DNA of 47,387 nucleotides from contig JAAFKB010000020.1 in assembly GCA_013299055.1 (NCBI GenBank), positions 1 to 47,387 of the forward strand. The letters run 5' to 3'. Origin of the DNA: Sphaerotilus sp. (GTDB taxonomy: Bacteria; Pseudomonadota; Gammaproteobacteria; Burkholderiales; Burkholderiaceae_C). The translations under genes were made by a program, and so were the position numbers. The notes under the pieces are model-generated. The model saw nothing but the letters and a program-made list of their open reading frames with translations. It did not search any database and had not been told where the DNA came from. Positions 35,439-44,428 of this stretch are shown here, one piece after another; the first letter of the stretch is position 1; every line of letters starts with the position of its first letter.

Positions 35439-36853
35439 GGTCCGCGCCCGCCCGCACGCACATGGACACAGACCACTGGGCCCGCTACCTCGACGACCTG
35501 CACGAACGCGCCAGTGCCAAGCTGCCGCTGGCGGTCCAGGGCACGCTGGTGCGGGTGGCGGGGCTGGTGCTGGAGGTGGCCGGCATCCACGTGCCGGTCG
35601 GCTCGCTGTGCGAGGTGCTGATGCCTGGTCAGCCAGCGATCCAGGCCGAGGTCGTCGGGTTCTCGGGTGACCGGGCCTTCCTGATGCCAGCCGGCGAGAT
35701 CCACGGACTGGCCAGCGGGGCGCGGGTCATGCCGCTGGAGGTGCCGGTGCAGGCGCCCGAGCTGGGCGTGAGCCGCCACCTCTGGCGCCGCAGCGAGGAC
35801 CGCTCGCGCCACCTGCCCATCGGCAACGGGCTGCTGGGCCGCGTGGTCGATGCCAGCGGTCAGCCGCTCGACCATGGCGGACCGCTGCGCGATGTGCAGT
35901 CGCTGCCGCTGGTGCGCCGCCCGATCAACGCCATGGAGCGTGACCCCGTGCGCAAGCCGCTGGACACGGGCGTGCGCTCGATCAACGCCCTGCTCACCGT
36001 TGGCAAGGGCCAGCGCATCGGCCTGTTCGCGGGCACGGGCGTGGGCAAGTCGGTGCTGCTGGGGATGATGGCGCGCTACACGGCGGCCGATGTGATCGTG
36101 GTCGGCCTGATCGGCGAGCGCGGGCGCGAAGTCAAGGAGTTCATCGAGGACATCCTCGGAGTGGAAGGGCGCCGCCGCTCGGTCGTGGTCGCTGCACCCG
36201 CTGACGCGCCGCCGCTCAACCGGCTGCAGGGCGCCACCTACGCCACGGCGGTGGCCGAGCATTTCCGCGACCAGGGCCTGGATGTGCTGCTGCTCATGGA
36301 CTCGTTGACCCGCTATGCCATGGCGCAGCGCGAGATCGCCCTGGCCATCGGCGAGCCACCCGCCACCAAGGGCTACCCGCCGAGCTGTTTCGCCAAGCTG
36401 CCGCAGCTCGTCGAGCGCAGCGGCAATGGCCACGCCGGGCAAGGCTCGATCACCGCCTTCTACACCGTGCTCAGCGAGGGCGACGACCAGCAAGACCCGA
36501 TCGCCGACGCTGCCCGCGGCATCCTGGACGGCCACATCGTGCTCTCGCGCGAGCTGGCCGAGTCCGGGCATTACCCCGCCATCGACATCGAACGCTCGAT
36601 CTCCCGCGTGATGAACAACGTCGCCACCCGCGAGCACGTCGAATCCGCCCGCCAGATGCGCAAGCTGCTGGCCAAGCTGAGCAAGGCACGTGACCTGATC
36701 CAGCTTGGTGCCTATGTGCCCGGTCACGATGCCGAACTCGACGCCGCCATGCGGGCCCAGCCCGCCATGGTGGCCCTGCTGCAGCAGGACACCGACGCCC
36801 GCGCCACGCTGGGTGACAGCGTGGCGATGCTGCGCCACATTGCGCGCCACTGA
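35435..36853 (+). CDS. fliI: Flagellum-specific export ATPase FliI
   Basis: This 472-residue ATPase energises and sorts substrates at the type III export gate. The Walker A loop GTGVGKS is at residues 200-206. Walker B ([21 protein letters not shown]) follows, with [14 protein letters not shown]. It is related to the F1 beta subunit and works as a hexamer with FliH and FliJ. Its start overlaps the stop codon of fliH (ATGA); an alternative ATG nine codons in (MDTDHW) is possible. Confidence 0.97.
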   Translation: MRSAPARTHMDTDHWARYLDDLHERASAKLPLAVQGTLVRVAGLVLEVAGIHVPVGSLCEVLMPGQPAIQAEVVGFSGDRAFLMPAGEIHGLASGARVMPLEVPVQAPELGVSRHLWRRSEDRSRHLPIGNGLLGRVVDASGQPLDHGGPLRDVQSLPLVRRPINAMERDPVRKPLDTGVRSINALLTVGKGQRIGLFAGTGVGKSVLLGMMARYTAADVIVVGLIGERGREVKEFIEDILGVEGRRRSVVVAAPADAPPLNRLQGATYATAVAEHFRDQGLDVLLLMDSLTRYAMAQREIALAIGEPPATKGYPPSCFAKLPQLVERSGNGHAGQGSITAFYTVLSEGDDQQDPIADAARGILDGHIVLSRELAESGHYPAIDIERSISRVMNNVATREHVESARQMRKLLAKLSKARDLIQLGAYVPGHDAELDAAMRAQPAMVALLQQDTDARATLGDSVAMLRHIARH

Positions 36854-36883
36854 TCTCCTTTTCCCTGCTCCCCCCCATGTCCC

Positions 36884-37345
36884 ATGTCCCATGCCCTCGT
36901 GACCTTGCTTGAACATGCCGAACGACAGCGCGACCAGGCGCTGGTCCTGCAGCGGCGTGCGGATGAGGCGCTGTCGGCCGCCGTGCAGCAGCAGACCCAG
37001 CTCACGGCCTACCGGCGTGACCACCAGCAGCGGTGGTCCGATGCCTTTCGCCAGTCCTCGGTGGCGGTGCCGCTGATGCATTGTCACCATGCGTTTTCGG
37101 GGCGGCTGCACGAGGCGGTGGATCTGCAGGCGGGTCAGGTCGACCGCGCCCGTCAGGCGCTGGTCCGGCGCCAGGGGGACGCCGTGGAGGCCGAGCGCCG
37201 GGTGGCTGCCATCCGCAAGCTGCTCCAGCGCCGTGCCGAGGCGGCCAGCCAGCACCTGCACCGACAGGAACAGCGCCAGTCCGATGAACGGTCCGCCCGT
37301 GCCGCCTGGGCACGCCACCACGCCCACGAACCCCACCAAGGCTGA
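36884..37345 (+). CDS. fliJ: Flagellar export protein FliJ
   Basis: This 153-residue protein is predicted to be one long antiparallel coiled coil, very rich in Gln, Arg, Ala and His, as expected for FliJ, the central stalk of the export ATPase. Position between fliI and fliK supports the call. Sequence identity in the family is low. The preceding ATG at 36877 is out of frame. Confidence 0.88.
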   Translation: MSHALVTLLEHAERQRDQALVLQRRADEALSAAVQQQTQLTAYRRDHQQRWSDAFRQSSVAVPLMHCHHAFSGRLHEAVDLQAGQVDRARQALVRRQGDAVEAERRVAAIRKLLQRRAEAASQHLHRQEQRQSDERSARAAWARHHAHEPHQG

Positions 37346-37349
37346 ACGC

Positions 37350-38636
37350 ATGGACACTTCCGCATGGCTGACGTTGCCGACGGCTGCGCCCCGACCGGGC
37401 CTGGCGGGAAGCGCATTGCCGCGCTCGACCGACACCGGTCTGGCAACGAAACCATTCGCGGCGGTCCTGCGGTCCGCATCGGCGGCCCGCGCGGCGGCCG
37501 AACCCTTGCCCGGAGCGTCCGCACAGGCCGTTGCCACGGACACCAGGCTCGACGCCAGCGGTATTGCGCAGGGCGCAGAGGAGGACGCGCGCCAGGCGGA
37601 GCTGCAGGACTCCGCAGCGGCTGGCGGCCTGACCGTGCCGGACCTGGCGCTGCCGGTCTGGACACCGGAGCAGCCGCCTGCGGCCCTGGCGCTGATGCAG
37701 TGGGTGGTGCAGATGGCGGGGGCTGCTCCGGACGCTGCGCGGGAGACCGAGACACAGGCCGTGCGTGGGCAGGCATCCGGGCTGCGCGACGTGGTTGCAC
37801 ACGGGATGCTGTCCCGGAGTGTGGACAGCTTGCTGGACGGTACCGTGTCAGCGCATCCGGCTGCCCCTCTGGAGGGTGGCAACCGATCCGTGGTGGAGGC
37901 CGCAACCGACCCCCGCGTGACGGTCCCGGCGGTGGACCTGCCCACGGCGGCCAGAGGCGGCGGAGCCCGCGGTCCCTCGGACGATGTCGGCAGCCCCCTG
38001 GCCCGCACAGCCGAGTCGCTGCCGCAGCCATGGCAGCTGGCGACTGTCGGTGCACCCGCAGCCCAGGCAGGAGCACCGATCGCGGCCCCCGCGCAGACCT
38101 GGATCCAGACCCCTGTGACGCAGCCGGGCTTCTCGGACGACGTGGTGGTGGAGCTGGTGCGGCGGGTAGGCCAGTCCGAGCCGGGACTGCAGACGGTGAC
38201 GCTCCACCTGAACCCGCAGTCCCTGGGTCCGGTGTCGGTGTCGATCGCGCTGAGCGGACAGGCCGTGCGTGTCGATTTCGGCGCCAGCGAGGCATTGACC
38301 CGCCAGCACCTGGAGGCCTGCCTGCCTGGGCTGGCCGAGGCGTTGCAGGCCGAAGGGGTGGCGCTGGTCCATGGTCAGGTACACGAGGCGACACCACAAG
38401 CGTTGGCGGAGGCGGCGGCTGGTGCGTCGACTGGCGGTGCTGACACGGGTTCGGAGGCCCGTGCGCGGGGTGAAGCGGCGATGCAGGGACAGGACCGCTC
38501 CTCCTCCGGCGAGCGCGAGGCGCATCGGGAGACGGTGTCCAGGCGGCACACGGGGACCACCGCCGACGAGTCGCGTGCGCCCGAAGCCCGCAAGCCAGCA
38601 GCAGGTCGTGCAGGACGTCTCGATCTCGTTGCCTGA
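37350..38636 (+). CDS. fliK: Flagellar hook-length control protein FliK
   Basis: This 428-residue protein measures hook length and switches export specificity. The first 250 residues are low-complexity Ala/Pro/Gly sequence. The conserved C-terminal domain lies at about residues 255-350, with QTVTLHLNPQSLGPVSVSIAL, ASEALTRQHLEACLPGLAEAL and GVALVHGQV. The tail is charged and variable. Start ATG at 37350, four bases after fliJ. Confidence 0.9.
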   Translation: MDTSAWLTLPTAAPRPGLAGSALPRSTDTGLATKPFAAVLRSASAARAAAEPLPGASAQAVATDTRLDASGIAQGAEEDARQAELQDSAAAGGLTVPDLALPVWTPEQPPAALALMQWVVQMAGAAPDAARETETQAVRGQASGLRDVVAHGMLSRSVDSLLDGTVSAHPAAPLEGGNRSVVEAATDPRVTVPAVDLPTAARGGGARGPSDDVGSPLARTAESLPQPWQLATVGAPAAQAGAPIAAPAQTWIQTPVTQPGFSDDVVVELVRRVGQSEPGLQTVTLHLNPQSLGPVSVSIALSGQAVRVDFGASEALTRQHLEACLPGLAEALQAEGVALVHGQVHEATPQALAEAAAGASTGGADTGSEARARGEAAMQGQDRSSSGEREAHRETVSRRHTGTTADESRAPEARKPAAGRAGRLDLVA

Positions 38637-38780
38637 CCCGCGCAGTGTCCAGGACCGGGTCCGCCATCTCCGATTTCTCTGCGCTTTTCCGATCATCGCC
38701 GCCCCGGCGTCATCCCAATAATCGTTTCCTATCAGAGGCCATGGCGAGGGGTCAGGGTCTTTGGCACGCAGGAGATGGAC

Positions 38781-39368
38781 ATGGCGGCTGCCGCTGCAAG
38801 CGCAGGACAAACTGGTGCAGGGAAAGGATCTCTCAAACGCTGGATCCTCCTGGGTGTGGTCGTGGTGCTGGCCCTGGGTGCTGTCGGCGGCTACCTGTAT
38901 CTGCAGCAGCGCAAGGCTGCTGCAGCCGAGGCCGACGAGGGCGCCGAGGCCACGCAGGTGGCGCCGGTGCGCAAGGCGCCCAAGCGCGATGCCCACGTGC
39001 CACCGACCTACATGCCGCTGGAGACCTTCGTGGTCAACCTGGCCGATCGCGACAGCGACCGCTATGCCCAGATCGGCATCACGCTGGAGTTCGAGGACGC
39101 CAAGGTGGCCGATGAACTCAAGGCCTTCATGCCGGCGGTGCGCAATGGCATCCTGATGATCCTGTCGCACAAGACCGCCGCCGACATGCTCGGGCGGGAA
39201 GGCAAGGAGCAGCTCGCCGCCGAGATCGCCCGCGAAGTCGTGCGTCCTCTGGGCATCCACATCGACGCCGAGTCCGAGACACCCGCCAGCGCCGCCCGCA
39301 AGAAGCGCACGCCTCCGGTCTACAACCCGGTCCAGCAAGTGCATTTCTCCAGCTTCATCGTGCAGTGA
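38781..39368 (+). CDS. fliL: Flagellar basal body-associated protein FliL
   Basis: This 195-residue protein has one membrane helix (about residues 20-40, WILLGVVVVLALGAVGGYLYL in total) and a periplasmic FliL domain with YMPLETFVVNLAD and YAQIGITLEFED. It surrounds stator units and supports torque. AGGAG at 38770-38774 fits the ATG at 38781 better than the one at 38775, which it touches. A 144-base gap after fliK holds a small CG-rich inverted repeat but no clear promoter. Confidence 0.93.
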   Translation: MAAAAASAGQTGAGKGSLKRWILLGVVVVLALGAVGGYLYLQQRKAAAAEADEGAEATQVAPVRKAPKRDAHVPPTYMPLETFVVNLADRDSDRYAQIGITLEFEDAKVADELKAFMPAVRNGILMILSHKTAADMLGREGKEQLAAEIAREVVRPLGIHIDAESETPASAARKKRTPPVYNPVQQVHFSSFIVQ

Positions 39369-39414
39369 GCCACGGTCGCTGCCACGGACGACCGCGACGC
39401 ACGGCGACAACACC

Positions 39415-40413
39415 ATGAGCCAGCTCAACCTGTCCCAGGACGAAGTCGATGCCCTGCTGGATGGCATCTCCGGTGATGTGCCCGGGGAGGAGTCCGACAG
39501 GCCCAAAGGCTTGGTACGGGACTACAACCTGGCGAGCGAGGAGCGCATCGTGCGTGGGCGCATGCCCATGCTCGAAGCCATCAACGAGCGCTTTGCCCGC
39601 AACGTCTGTCCGGTGATGACGGCGTTCACGCACCGGCCGATGGAGATCGCCGCTGGCGAGATCAAGGTCCACAAGTACAGCAACTACTTGCGCGAGACCA
39701 TGGTGCCGACCAACTTCAACATCGTCTCGTTGCGCCCCTTGCGTGGTGCGGGGCTGGTGGTGTGCGATCCGGCCTTCGTCTTTGCGGTGATCGACGCGCT
39801 GTTCGGTGGTGTCGGCAAGTACCCGGTGCGCATCGAGGGCCGCGAGTTCTCGCCCACCGAGCACCGCGTGATCATGCGGCTGGTCGACATCATCCTGGCG
39901 GAATACAACCGCGCCTGGCAAGGTGTCTACCCGGTCGAGCTGGCTTACCAGCGCTCCGAGATGCAGCCGCAGTTCGTCAACATCGCCACGGCCAGCGAGC
40001 TGGTGGTGAGCACCGTGTTCACCGTGGAGATCGGCGAGTCGGTCGGCACGGTGCAGATCTGTTTTCCCTACTCGTCGCTGGAGCCGATCCGCGACGTGCT
40101 GCGCACCAGCAACCAGGGCGAAGGCCCGGGCAAGGATGGCCGCTGGGTGCGGGTGCTGTCCGACGAGATCCAGTCGGCCGAAGTGCAGCTGGTGGCCGAG
40201 CTGGCCCATGCGCCGGCCACGGTCGAGCAGCTGCTGGCCATGCAGCCCGGTGACTTCATCGAGCTGGAGCTGGACAAGCTGGTGCGTGCCAAGGTGGATG
40301 GCGTGCCCGTGCTGGAGGCCAGCTACGGCACCTCCAATGGCCATTACGCGATCCGGGTGGAACGCATGTTGACCAGCTCGCAGGTGAGCTGGATCGGAGA
40401 CCACAATGTCTGA
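39415..40413 (+). CDS. fliM: Flagellar motor switch protein FliM
   Basis: This 332-residue protein binds CheY-P through the N-terminal peptide LSQDEVDALLDG (residues 6-17). The CheC-like middle domain and the C-terminal SpoA domain follow; the latter includes PGDFIELELDKLVRAKVDGVP. It forms the C ring with FliG and FliN. The end overlaps the start of fliN by eight bases. Confidence 0.97.
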   Translation: MSQLNLSQDEVDALLDGISGDVPGEESDRPKGLVRDYNLASEERIVRGRMPMLEAINERFARNVCPVMTAFTHRPMEIAAGEIKVHKYSNYLRETMVPTNFNIVSLRPLRGAGLVVCDPAFVFAVIDALFGGVGKYPVRIEGREFSPTEHRVIMRLVDIILAEYNRAWQGVYPVELAYQRSEMQPQFVNIATASELVVSTVFTVEIGESVGTVQICFPYSSLEPIRDVLRTSNQGEGPGKDGRWVRVLSDEIQSAEVQLVAELAHAPATVEQLLAMQPGDFIELELDKLVRAKVDGVPVLEASYGTSNGHYAIRVERMLTSSQVSWIGDHNV

Positions 40414-40870
40414 AATCGTGCCATCGGGACTCTCCGAGCAGGACGCACTGGCTGCCGAGTGGGCCGCGGCGCTGGACGATCCCGCCGCGTCGTCGGAGAT
40501 CGGCTCGCCGATGTCGGGCTATGGGTCGGGTCTGCCGCAGCCGGCGGCGTTCACCGATTTCGGCCAGGCCTCCGACGCGGGTGGCGTCCGGGCCTCGGGT
40601 GGCAAGGATCTGAACCTGATCCTCGACATCCCCGTGCAGCTGACGGTCGAACTCGGCCGCACGCGCATCCCCATCAAGAACATCCTCCACCTGGCCCAGG
40701 GCTCGGTGGTCGAACTCGACGCCATGGCGGGCGAGCCGATGGACGTGCTGGTCAACGGCTACCTGATCGCCCAGGGCGAGGTGGTGGTGGTGAACGAGAA
40801 GTTCGGCGTGCGCCTGACCGACATCGTCACGCCCAGCGAGCGCATGCGCCGCCTGTCGCGCGGCAACTGA
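40406..40870 (+). CDS. fliN: Flagellar motor switch protein FliN
   Basis: This 154-residue protein ends in a SpoA domain (about residues 72-150) with LILDIPVQLTVELGRTRIPI, LAQGSVVELD and NEKFGVRLTDIV. An N-terminal extension of about 70 residues is rich in Ser, Gly and Ala and is not conserved. FliN forms the base of the C ring and docks FliH-FliI. Confidence 0.95.
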   Translation: MSEIVPSGLSEQDALAAEWAAALDDPAASSEIGSPMSGYGSGLPQPAAFTDFGQASDAGGVRASGGKDLNLILDIPVQLTVELGRTRIPIKNILHLAQGSVVELDAMAGEPMDVLVNGYLIAQGEVVVVNEKFGVRLTDIVTPSERMRRLSRGN

Positions 40871-40883
40871 GCGGAGACTGGCG

Positions 40884-41303
40884 ATGATGTCCCCGCTCGG
40901 CTCCCCGCTGTCTTCGCTGACGCCGCTGCTCTGGCTGGCGCTGGTGCTGGTGTCGATCCCTGTGGCGCTGTGGCTGCTGCGGCGCAGTGGCTATGCGGGT
41001 CTGTCGGCACGGCCCGTGCCGGGCGCGATGCGGGTGGTGTCGCAGTCGGTGCTGTCGCCGCAGCACCGGCTGGTGACGGTCGAGGTGGGCGAGGGCGCCG
41101 ACCGCTGCTGGCTGGTGCTGGGCATGACCGGCCAACAGATCGCCGTGCTGCACCGCCTGCCCGCGCCGTCCGATGCGCTGGCACCAGTGCCTGTGCCACC
41201 GGTCACGACGCTGCCCTCGATCGCCGGCACCAGTTTCGGCTACCTGCTGTCCCAGTGGCGCCGTGGTCCGCAAGGGCCGACGGTGCAGTCCCATGGGCAG
41301 TGA
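40884..41303 (+). CDS. fliO: Flagellar biosynthesis protein FliO
   Basis: This 139-residue protein has one membrane helix near residues 14-34 and a small cytoplasmic domain with VVSQSVLSPQHRLVTVEVG, typical of FliO. It assists assembly of the FliPQR export gate. Its end overlaps the start of fliP by 11 bases. Confidence 0.88.
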   Translation: MMSPLGSPLSSLTPLLWLALVLVSIPVALWLLRRSGYAGLSARPVPGAMRVVSQSVLSPQHRLVTVEVGEGADRCWLVLGMTGQQIAVLHRLPAPSDALAPVPVPPVTTLPSIAGTSFGYLLSQWRRGPQGPTVQSHGQ

Positions 41304-42066
41304 ACGCCATCTGCCGGGCGCTAGGCGTGTGCTGGCCGGGGTGTTGTCGCTCGGTCTGCTGCCGACGCTGGCCCAGGCAGCGGGAGCCGCGGCGCCGGGT
41401 CTGCCGCTGATGGTGGGGCAGGGCGCGGGGGGGAGCACCTACTCGGTGCCGATCCAGACGCTGCTGTTCTTCACGGCGATGTCCTTCCTGCCGGCCATGC
41501 TGCTGATGATGACGGGCTTCACCCGCATCGTCATCGTGCTGAGCCTGCTGCGCCAGGCCATCGGCACCCAGGCCGCGCCGCCCAACCAGGTGGTCATCGG
41601 CCTGTCGATGTTCCTGACACTGTTCGTCATGGGACCGACGCTGGACAAGGTGTACGCCGACGCCTACAAGCCCTACGCGGCCAGCCAGATCAGTTTCGAG
41701 GAGGCCGTGGCCCGTGCCGAGGTGCCGATGCGGCAGTTCATGCTGCGCCAGACACGCCAGTCCGACGTGGCGCTGTTCTCCCGTCTCGCGCGCCTGGAGG
41801 GCACGCCCAAGCCGGATGCGCTGCCGCTGCGCGTGCTGGTGCCAGCCTTCGTCACCAGCGAGCTGAAGTCGGCCTTCCAGATCGGATTCCTGATCTTCAT
41901 TCCCTTCCTGGTCATCGACATGGTGGTGGCCAGCGTGCTGATGAGCCTGGGCATGATGATGCTGTCGCCGGTGCTGGTGGCATTGCCGTTCAAGCTGATG
42001 CTGTTCGTGCTGGCCGATGGCTGGAACCTGCTGCTGGGTTCGCTGGCGGCGAGCTTCTCCGTTTGA
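41293..42066 (+). CDS. fliP: Flagellar export gate protein FliP
   Basis: This 257-residue protein begins with a cleavable signal peptide (about residues 1-30, ending near LAQAAGA) and has four membrane helices. Conserved segments are MTGFTRIVIVLSLLRQAIGT, PNQVVIGLSMFLTLFVM and FVTSELKSAFQIGFLIFIPF. Five copies form the core of the export gate with FliQ and FliR. Start ATG at 41293, within the end of fliO. Confidence 0.96.
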   Translation: MGSERHLPGARRVLAGVLSLGLLPTLAQAAGAAAPGLPLMVGQGAGGSTYSVPIQTLLFFTAMSFLPAMLLMMTGFTRIVIVLSLLRQAIGTQAAPPNQVVIGLSMFLTLFVMGPTLDKVYADAYKPYAASQISFEEAVARAEVPMRQFMLRQTRQSDVALFSRLARLEGTPKPDALPLRVLVPAFVTSELKSAFQIGFLIFIPFLVIDMVVASVLMSLGMMMLSPVLVALPFKLMLFVLADGWNLLLGSLAASFSV

Positions 42067-42073
42067 TCCCGCC

Positions 42074-42343
42074 ATGAACGCTTCCCATGTCTTCACCTTC
42101 GGCCAGGAGGCGCTGGTCGTGCTGCTGACGGTGGCCGCACCGATGCTGCTGACCATCTTGCTGGTGGGGCTGGTGGTGAGCGTGCTGCAGGCTGCCACGC
42201 AGCTGCACGAGGCCACGCTGTCCTTCGTGCCCAAGGTGCTGGCGGGGGTGGTGGTGATGATGGTCGCCGGACCCTGGATGCTGACGACCCTGGTGGAGTA
42301 CCTGCAGCGTGTGCTGCAGGCCATTCCTGGCGCGGTCGGCTGA
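42074..42343 (+). CDS. fliQ: Flagellar export gate protein FliQ
   Basis: This 89-residue protein has two membrane helices. It contains LVGLVVSVLQAATQLHEATL and FVPKVLAGVVVMMVAGPWML, characteristic of FliQ. Seven bases separate it from fliP and 20 from fliR. Confidence 0.96.
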   Translation: MNASHVFTFGQEALVVLLTVAAPMLLTILLVGLVVSVLQAATQLHEATLSFVPKVLAGVVVMMVAGPWMLTTLVEYLQRVLQAIPGAVG

Positions 42344-42363
42344 GCCGGCGCTGCGTCCCGGCC

Positions 42364-43128
42364 ATGATCGGCTTCAACGAGACGCAGATCCTGCAGTGGG
42401 TGCTGCCGCTGCTGTGGCCGTGGCTGCGGGTGCTGGGCTTGTTCACGGCAGCGCCAGTGCTGTCGATGCGTGCGATGCCAGTGCGGGTGCGGGTCGGGTT
42501 GGCGGGCCTGGTGGCGCTGTGTGCGCAGGCGAGCCTGCCGCCGATGCCGGTGGTGCCCCTGGACAGTCCCGCGGCGCTGGCCATGGTGGCGCAGCAGGTG
42601 GTGATCGGGCTGACCATCGGTTTTGCAGCGCGGGTGGTGTTCACGGCCATCGAGTTCGCGGGCGAGCTCATCGGCCTGCAGATGGGCCTGAACTTCGCCA
42701 GCTTCTTCGACCCCACCAGCGGCTCGCAGGTCACGGCCACCGCCCGCTTCTTCAACACGGTGGCCGCCTGGCTGTTCGTGGTCATCAACGGACACCTGCT
42801 GCTCACGGCCGTGGTGGTGGAGAGCTTCCACCGCTTCCCGGTGTCGGACCACCCGCTCGACCTGCTGCAGCAGATCCAGCCGCAGGTCTGGGGTACGGAG
42901 CTGTTCCGCTACGGGCTGTGGATCGCGCTGCCGACCATCACCATGCTCACCTTCGTGAACCTGGTGCTGGGTCTGATCTCGCGGGTGGCGCAGCAGCTGC
43001 AGATCTTCTCGATCGGCTTTGCCATCACCATTTCGGTGGGGTTGTTCGGGCTGCTGTTGACCTTGCCGATGCTGCAGGGGCCGATGCTGGCGGTGCTGGA
43101 GCGGTTGATGGTGCCGTTCCAGCCGTGA
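42364..43128 (+). CDS. fliR: Flagellar export gate protein FliR
   Basis: This 254-residue protein has about six membrane helices and closes the export gate complex. Visible family segments include GLFTAAPVLSMRAMPVRVRVG, FAGELIGLQMGLNFASFFDP and NLVLGLISRVAQQLQIFSIGF. It is the last gene of the flagellar series in the window. flhB is expected nearby in many relatives but is absent here. Confidence 0.95.
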   Translation: MIGFNETQILQWVLPLLWPWLRVLGLFTAAPVLSMRAMPVRVRVGLAGLVALCAQASLPPMPVVPLDSPAALAMVAQQVVIGLTIGFAARVVFTAIEFAGELIGLQMGLNFASFFDPTSGSQVTATARFFNTVAAWLFVVINGHLLLTAVVVESFHRFPVSDHPLDLLQQIQPQVWGTELFRYGLWIALPTITMLTFVNLVLGLISRVAQQLQIFSIGFAITISVGLFGLLLTLPMLQGPMLAVLERLMVPFQP

Positions 43129-43166
43129 ACCCGCCGGGTGCCGCGGGCTGTGGCGATAATCCCGTC

Positions 43167-43703
43167 ATGCCGCGCCCCCTCTTGTCCCTGCTCGCCTTGT
43201 CCGCCTTGTCCAGCGTCCTCTGGGCGTGTTCGCCGACGCTGAACTGGCGCGATGTCGACGTCGGTCCGCAGACGCGGGCACAGTTTCCCTGCAAGCCGGA
43301 ACAGGCGGAGCGGACCCTGCCACTGGACGGCACACCGATGCGGGCGGCGATGTGGGTGTGTGATGCGGGGGGCGTCTCCTGGTCCGCCACGGTGCTGGAG
43401 GTCGGCGATCCGGCTCGCCTGGAGACGGTCCTGCGCGCGTCGCGCCTGGGTCTGGTCCAACGCCTGCAGGGCCAGGAGGCGTCATCGCAGCCAGTGCAGA
43501 TCGCCGGCATGACCCCGAATCCGCAAGCCCGCCGGGTGGCGATCGTCGCGCAGTCGGGCGAGGCGGCATCAGCGCGGGCCGAGGCGGTGTTCGTGGCCCG
43601 TGGGCTGCAGGTGTTCCAGTTCGTCGCCATGGCACCGCGCGGTGCTCCGGCGGATTGGGCCGAGAGCGCAGACACCTTCCTGGGGAGCCTGCGCTGGCCA
43701 TGA
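43167..43703 (+). CDS. Putative lipoprotein of unknown function
   Basis: This 178-residue protein starts with a short signal sequence whose cysteine at residue 21 (SSVLWAC) could be lipidated; the Trp at -2 is not typical of lipoboxes. The mature part has two or three further cysteines (FPCKPEQ; WVCDAGG) and no motif I recognise. It lies between fliR and the PTS genes and is separated from each by 20-40 bases, so it could be read with either. No function is proposed. Confidence 0.6.
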   Translation: MPRPLLSLLALSALSSVLWACSPTLNWRDVDVGPQTRAQFPCKPEQAERTLPLDGTPMRAAMWVCDAGGVSWSATVLEVGDPARLETVLRASRLGLVQRLQGQEASSQPVQIAGMTPNPQARRVAIVAQSGEAASARAEAVFVARGLQVFQFVAMAPRGAPADWAESADTFLGSLRWP

Positions 43704-43725
43704 CCCTGCACCATAATCTGCGCCC

Positions 43726-44184
43726 ATGGCCTGCTTGCTGATCATTGCCCACGCCCCGCTGGCTTCGACGCTGAAGCAGGTGGCTGCCCACACATTCGCC
43801 GAAGCGGCCGAGCAGCTGCGGGTGTTCGACGTGCCGCCCCACATGCCTCCCGAGGACATCGAGGCGCACCTGCGCACGCTGCTGCCCGACGAGGACGCGC
43901 CGGATCCCGAGGCGCTGCTGCTGGTCGACGTGTTCGGCGCGACGCCGGCCAACGTCGCATCGCGGCTGGTCGACGGCCAGCGCATCCGGGCCGTGACCGG
44001 CGTGAACGTGGCCATGCTGTGGCGCACGCTGGGTTCGCCCGGGGGTGCCAGCGTCCAGGCACTCTTCGACCGGGCGATGCAGGGGGCCGTCCAGGGCGTG
44101 CTGCCGCTGACCTCCACCCGTCCGCAAAACCAAGCCTTCACTCCTGGCGGCCATGATCCACACCACCATCACCATCAGCAATAA
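43726..44184 (+). CDS. PTS EIIA component, mannose family
   Basis: This 152-residue EIIA(Man) protein carries the phospho-acceptor H9 in LLIIAHAPLA and the core LLLVDVFGATPANVAS near residues 64-79. It receives phosphate from HPr. No EIIB, EIIC or EIID genes are present, so it probably serves regulation, as in other Burkholderiales. The C-terminal tail GGHDPHHHHHQQ is encoded in the 32 bases shared with the ptsH gene in another frame. Confidence 0.92.
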   Translation: MACLLIIAHAPLASTLKQVAAHTFAEAAEQLRVFDVPPHMPPEDIEAHLRTLLPDEDAPDPEALLLVDVFGATPANVASRLVDGQRIRAVTGVNVAMLWRTLGSPGGASVQALFDRAMQGAVQGVLPLTSTRPQNQAFTPGGHDPHHHHHQQ

Positions 44185-44422
44185 GCTCGGCCTGCACGCC
44201 CGCGCCTCGGCCAAGTTCACCAAGCTGGCCGGCAGCTTTCCCTGCGAGATCTTCGTCAGCCGCAATGGCCGGCGCGTCAATGCCAAGAGCATCATGGGCG
44301 TGATGATGCTGGCGGCCGGGCTGGGCAGCGAGATCCAGATCGAGGTCGACGGTACCCGTGAGCAAGAGGCCATGGACGCGCTGTGCGCCCTGGTCCACGA
44401 CAAGTTCGGCGAAGGCGTCTGA
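44153..44422 (+). CDS. ptsH: Phosphocarrier protein HPr
   Basis: This 89-residue HPr has the phosphorylated H15 in LGLHARAS and the second regulatory site S46 in NAKSIMGVMML. It passes phosphate from EI to EIIA. Its start lies inside the EIIA gene, so the two are translationally coupled. The gene is followed at once by a strong terminator. Confidence 0.97.
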   Translation: MIHTTITISNKLGLHARASAKFTKLAGSFPCEIFVSRNGRRVNAKSIMGVMMLAAGLGSEIQIEVDGTREQEAMDALCALVHDKFGEGV

Positions 44423-44428
44423 GACGGG

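Noticed and set aside
35030-38008. A 992-codon open frame on the minus strand opposite fliH-fliK
   Set aside because: It is a shadow of very GC-rich genes: low-complexity Arg/Ala/Gly/His composition, no domain, and it is antisense to four recognisable flagellar genes.
38763-38776. TTGGCACG before fliL as a sigma-54 -24 box
   Set aside because: No GC at the correct distance for the -12 element; the following AGGAG is better explained as the fliL ribosome binding site.
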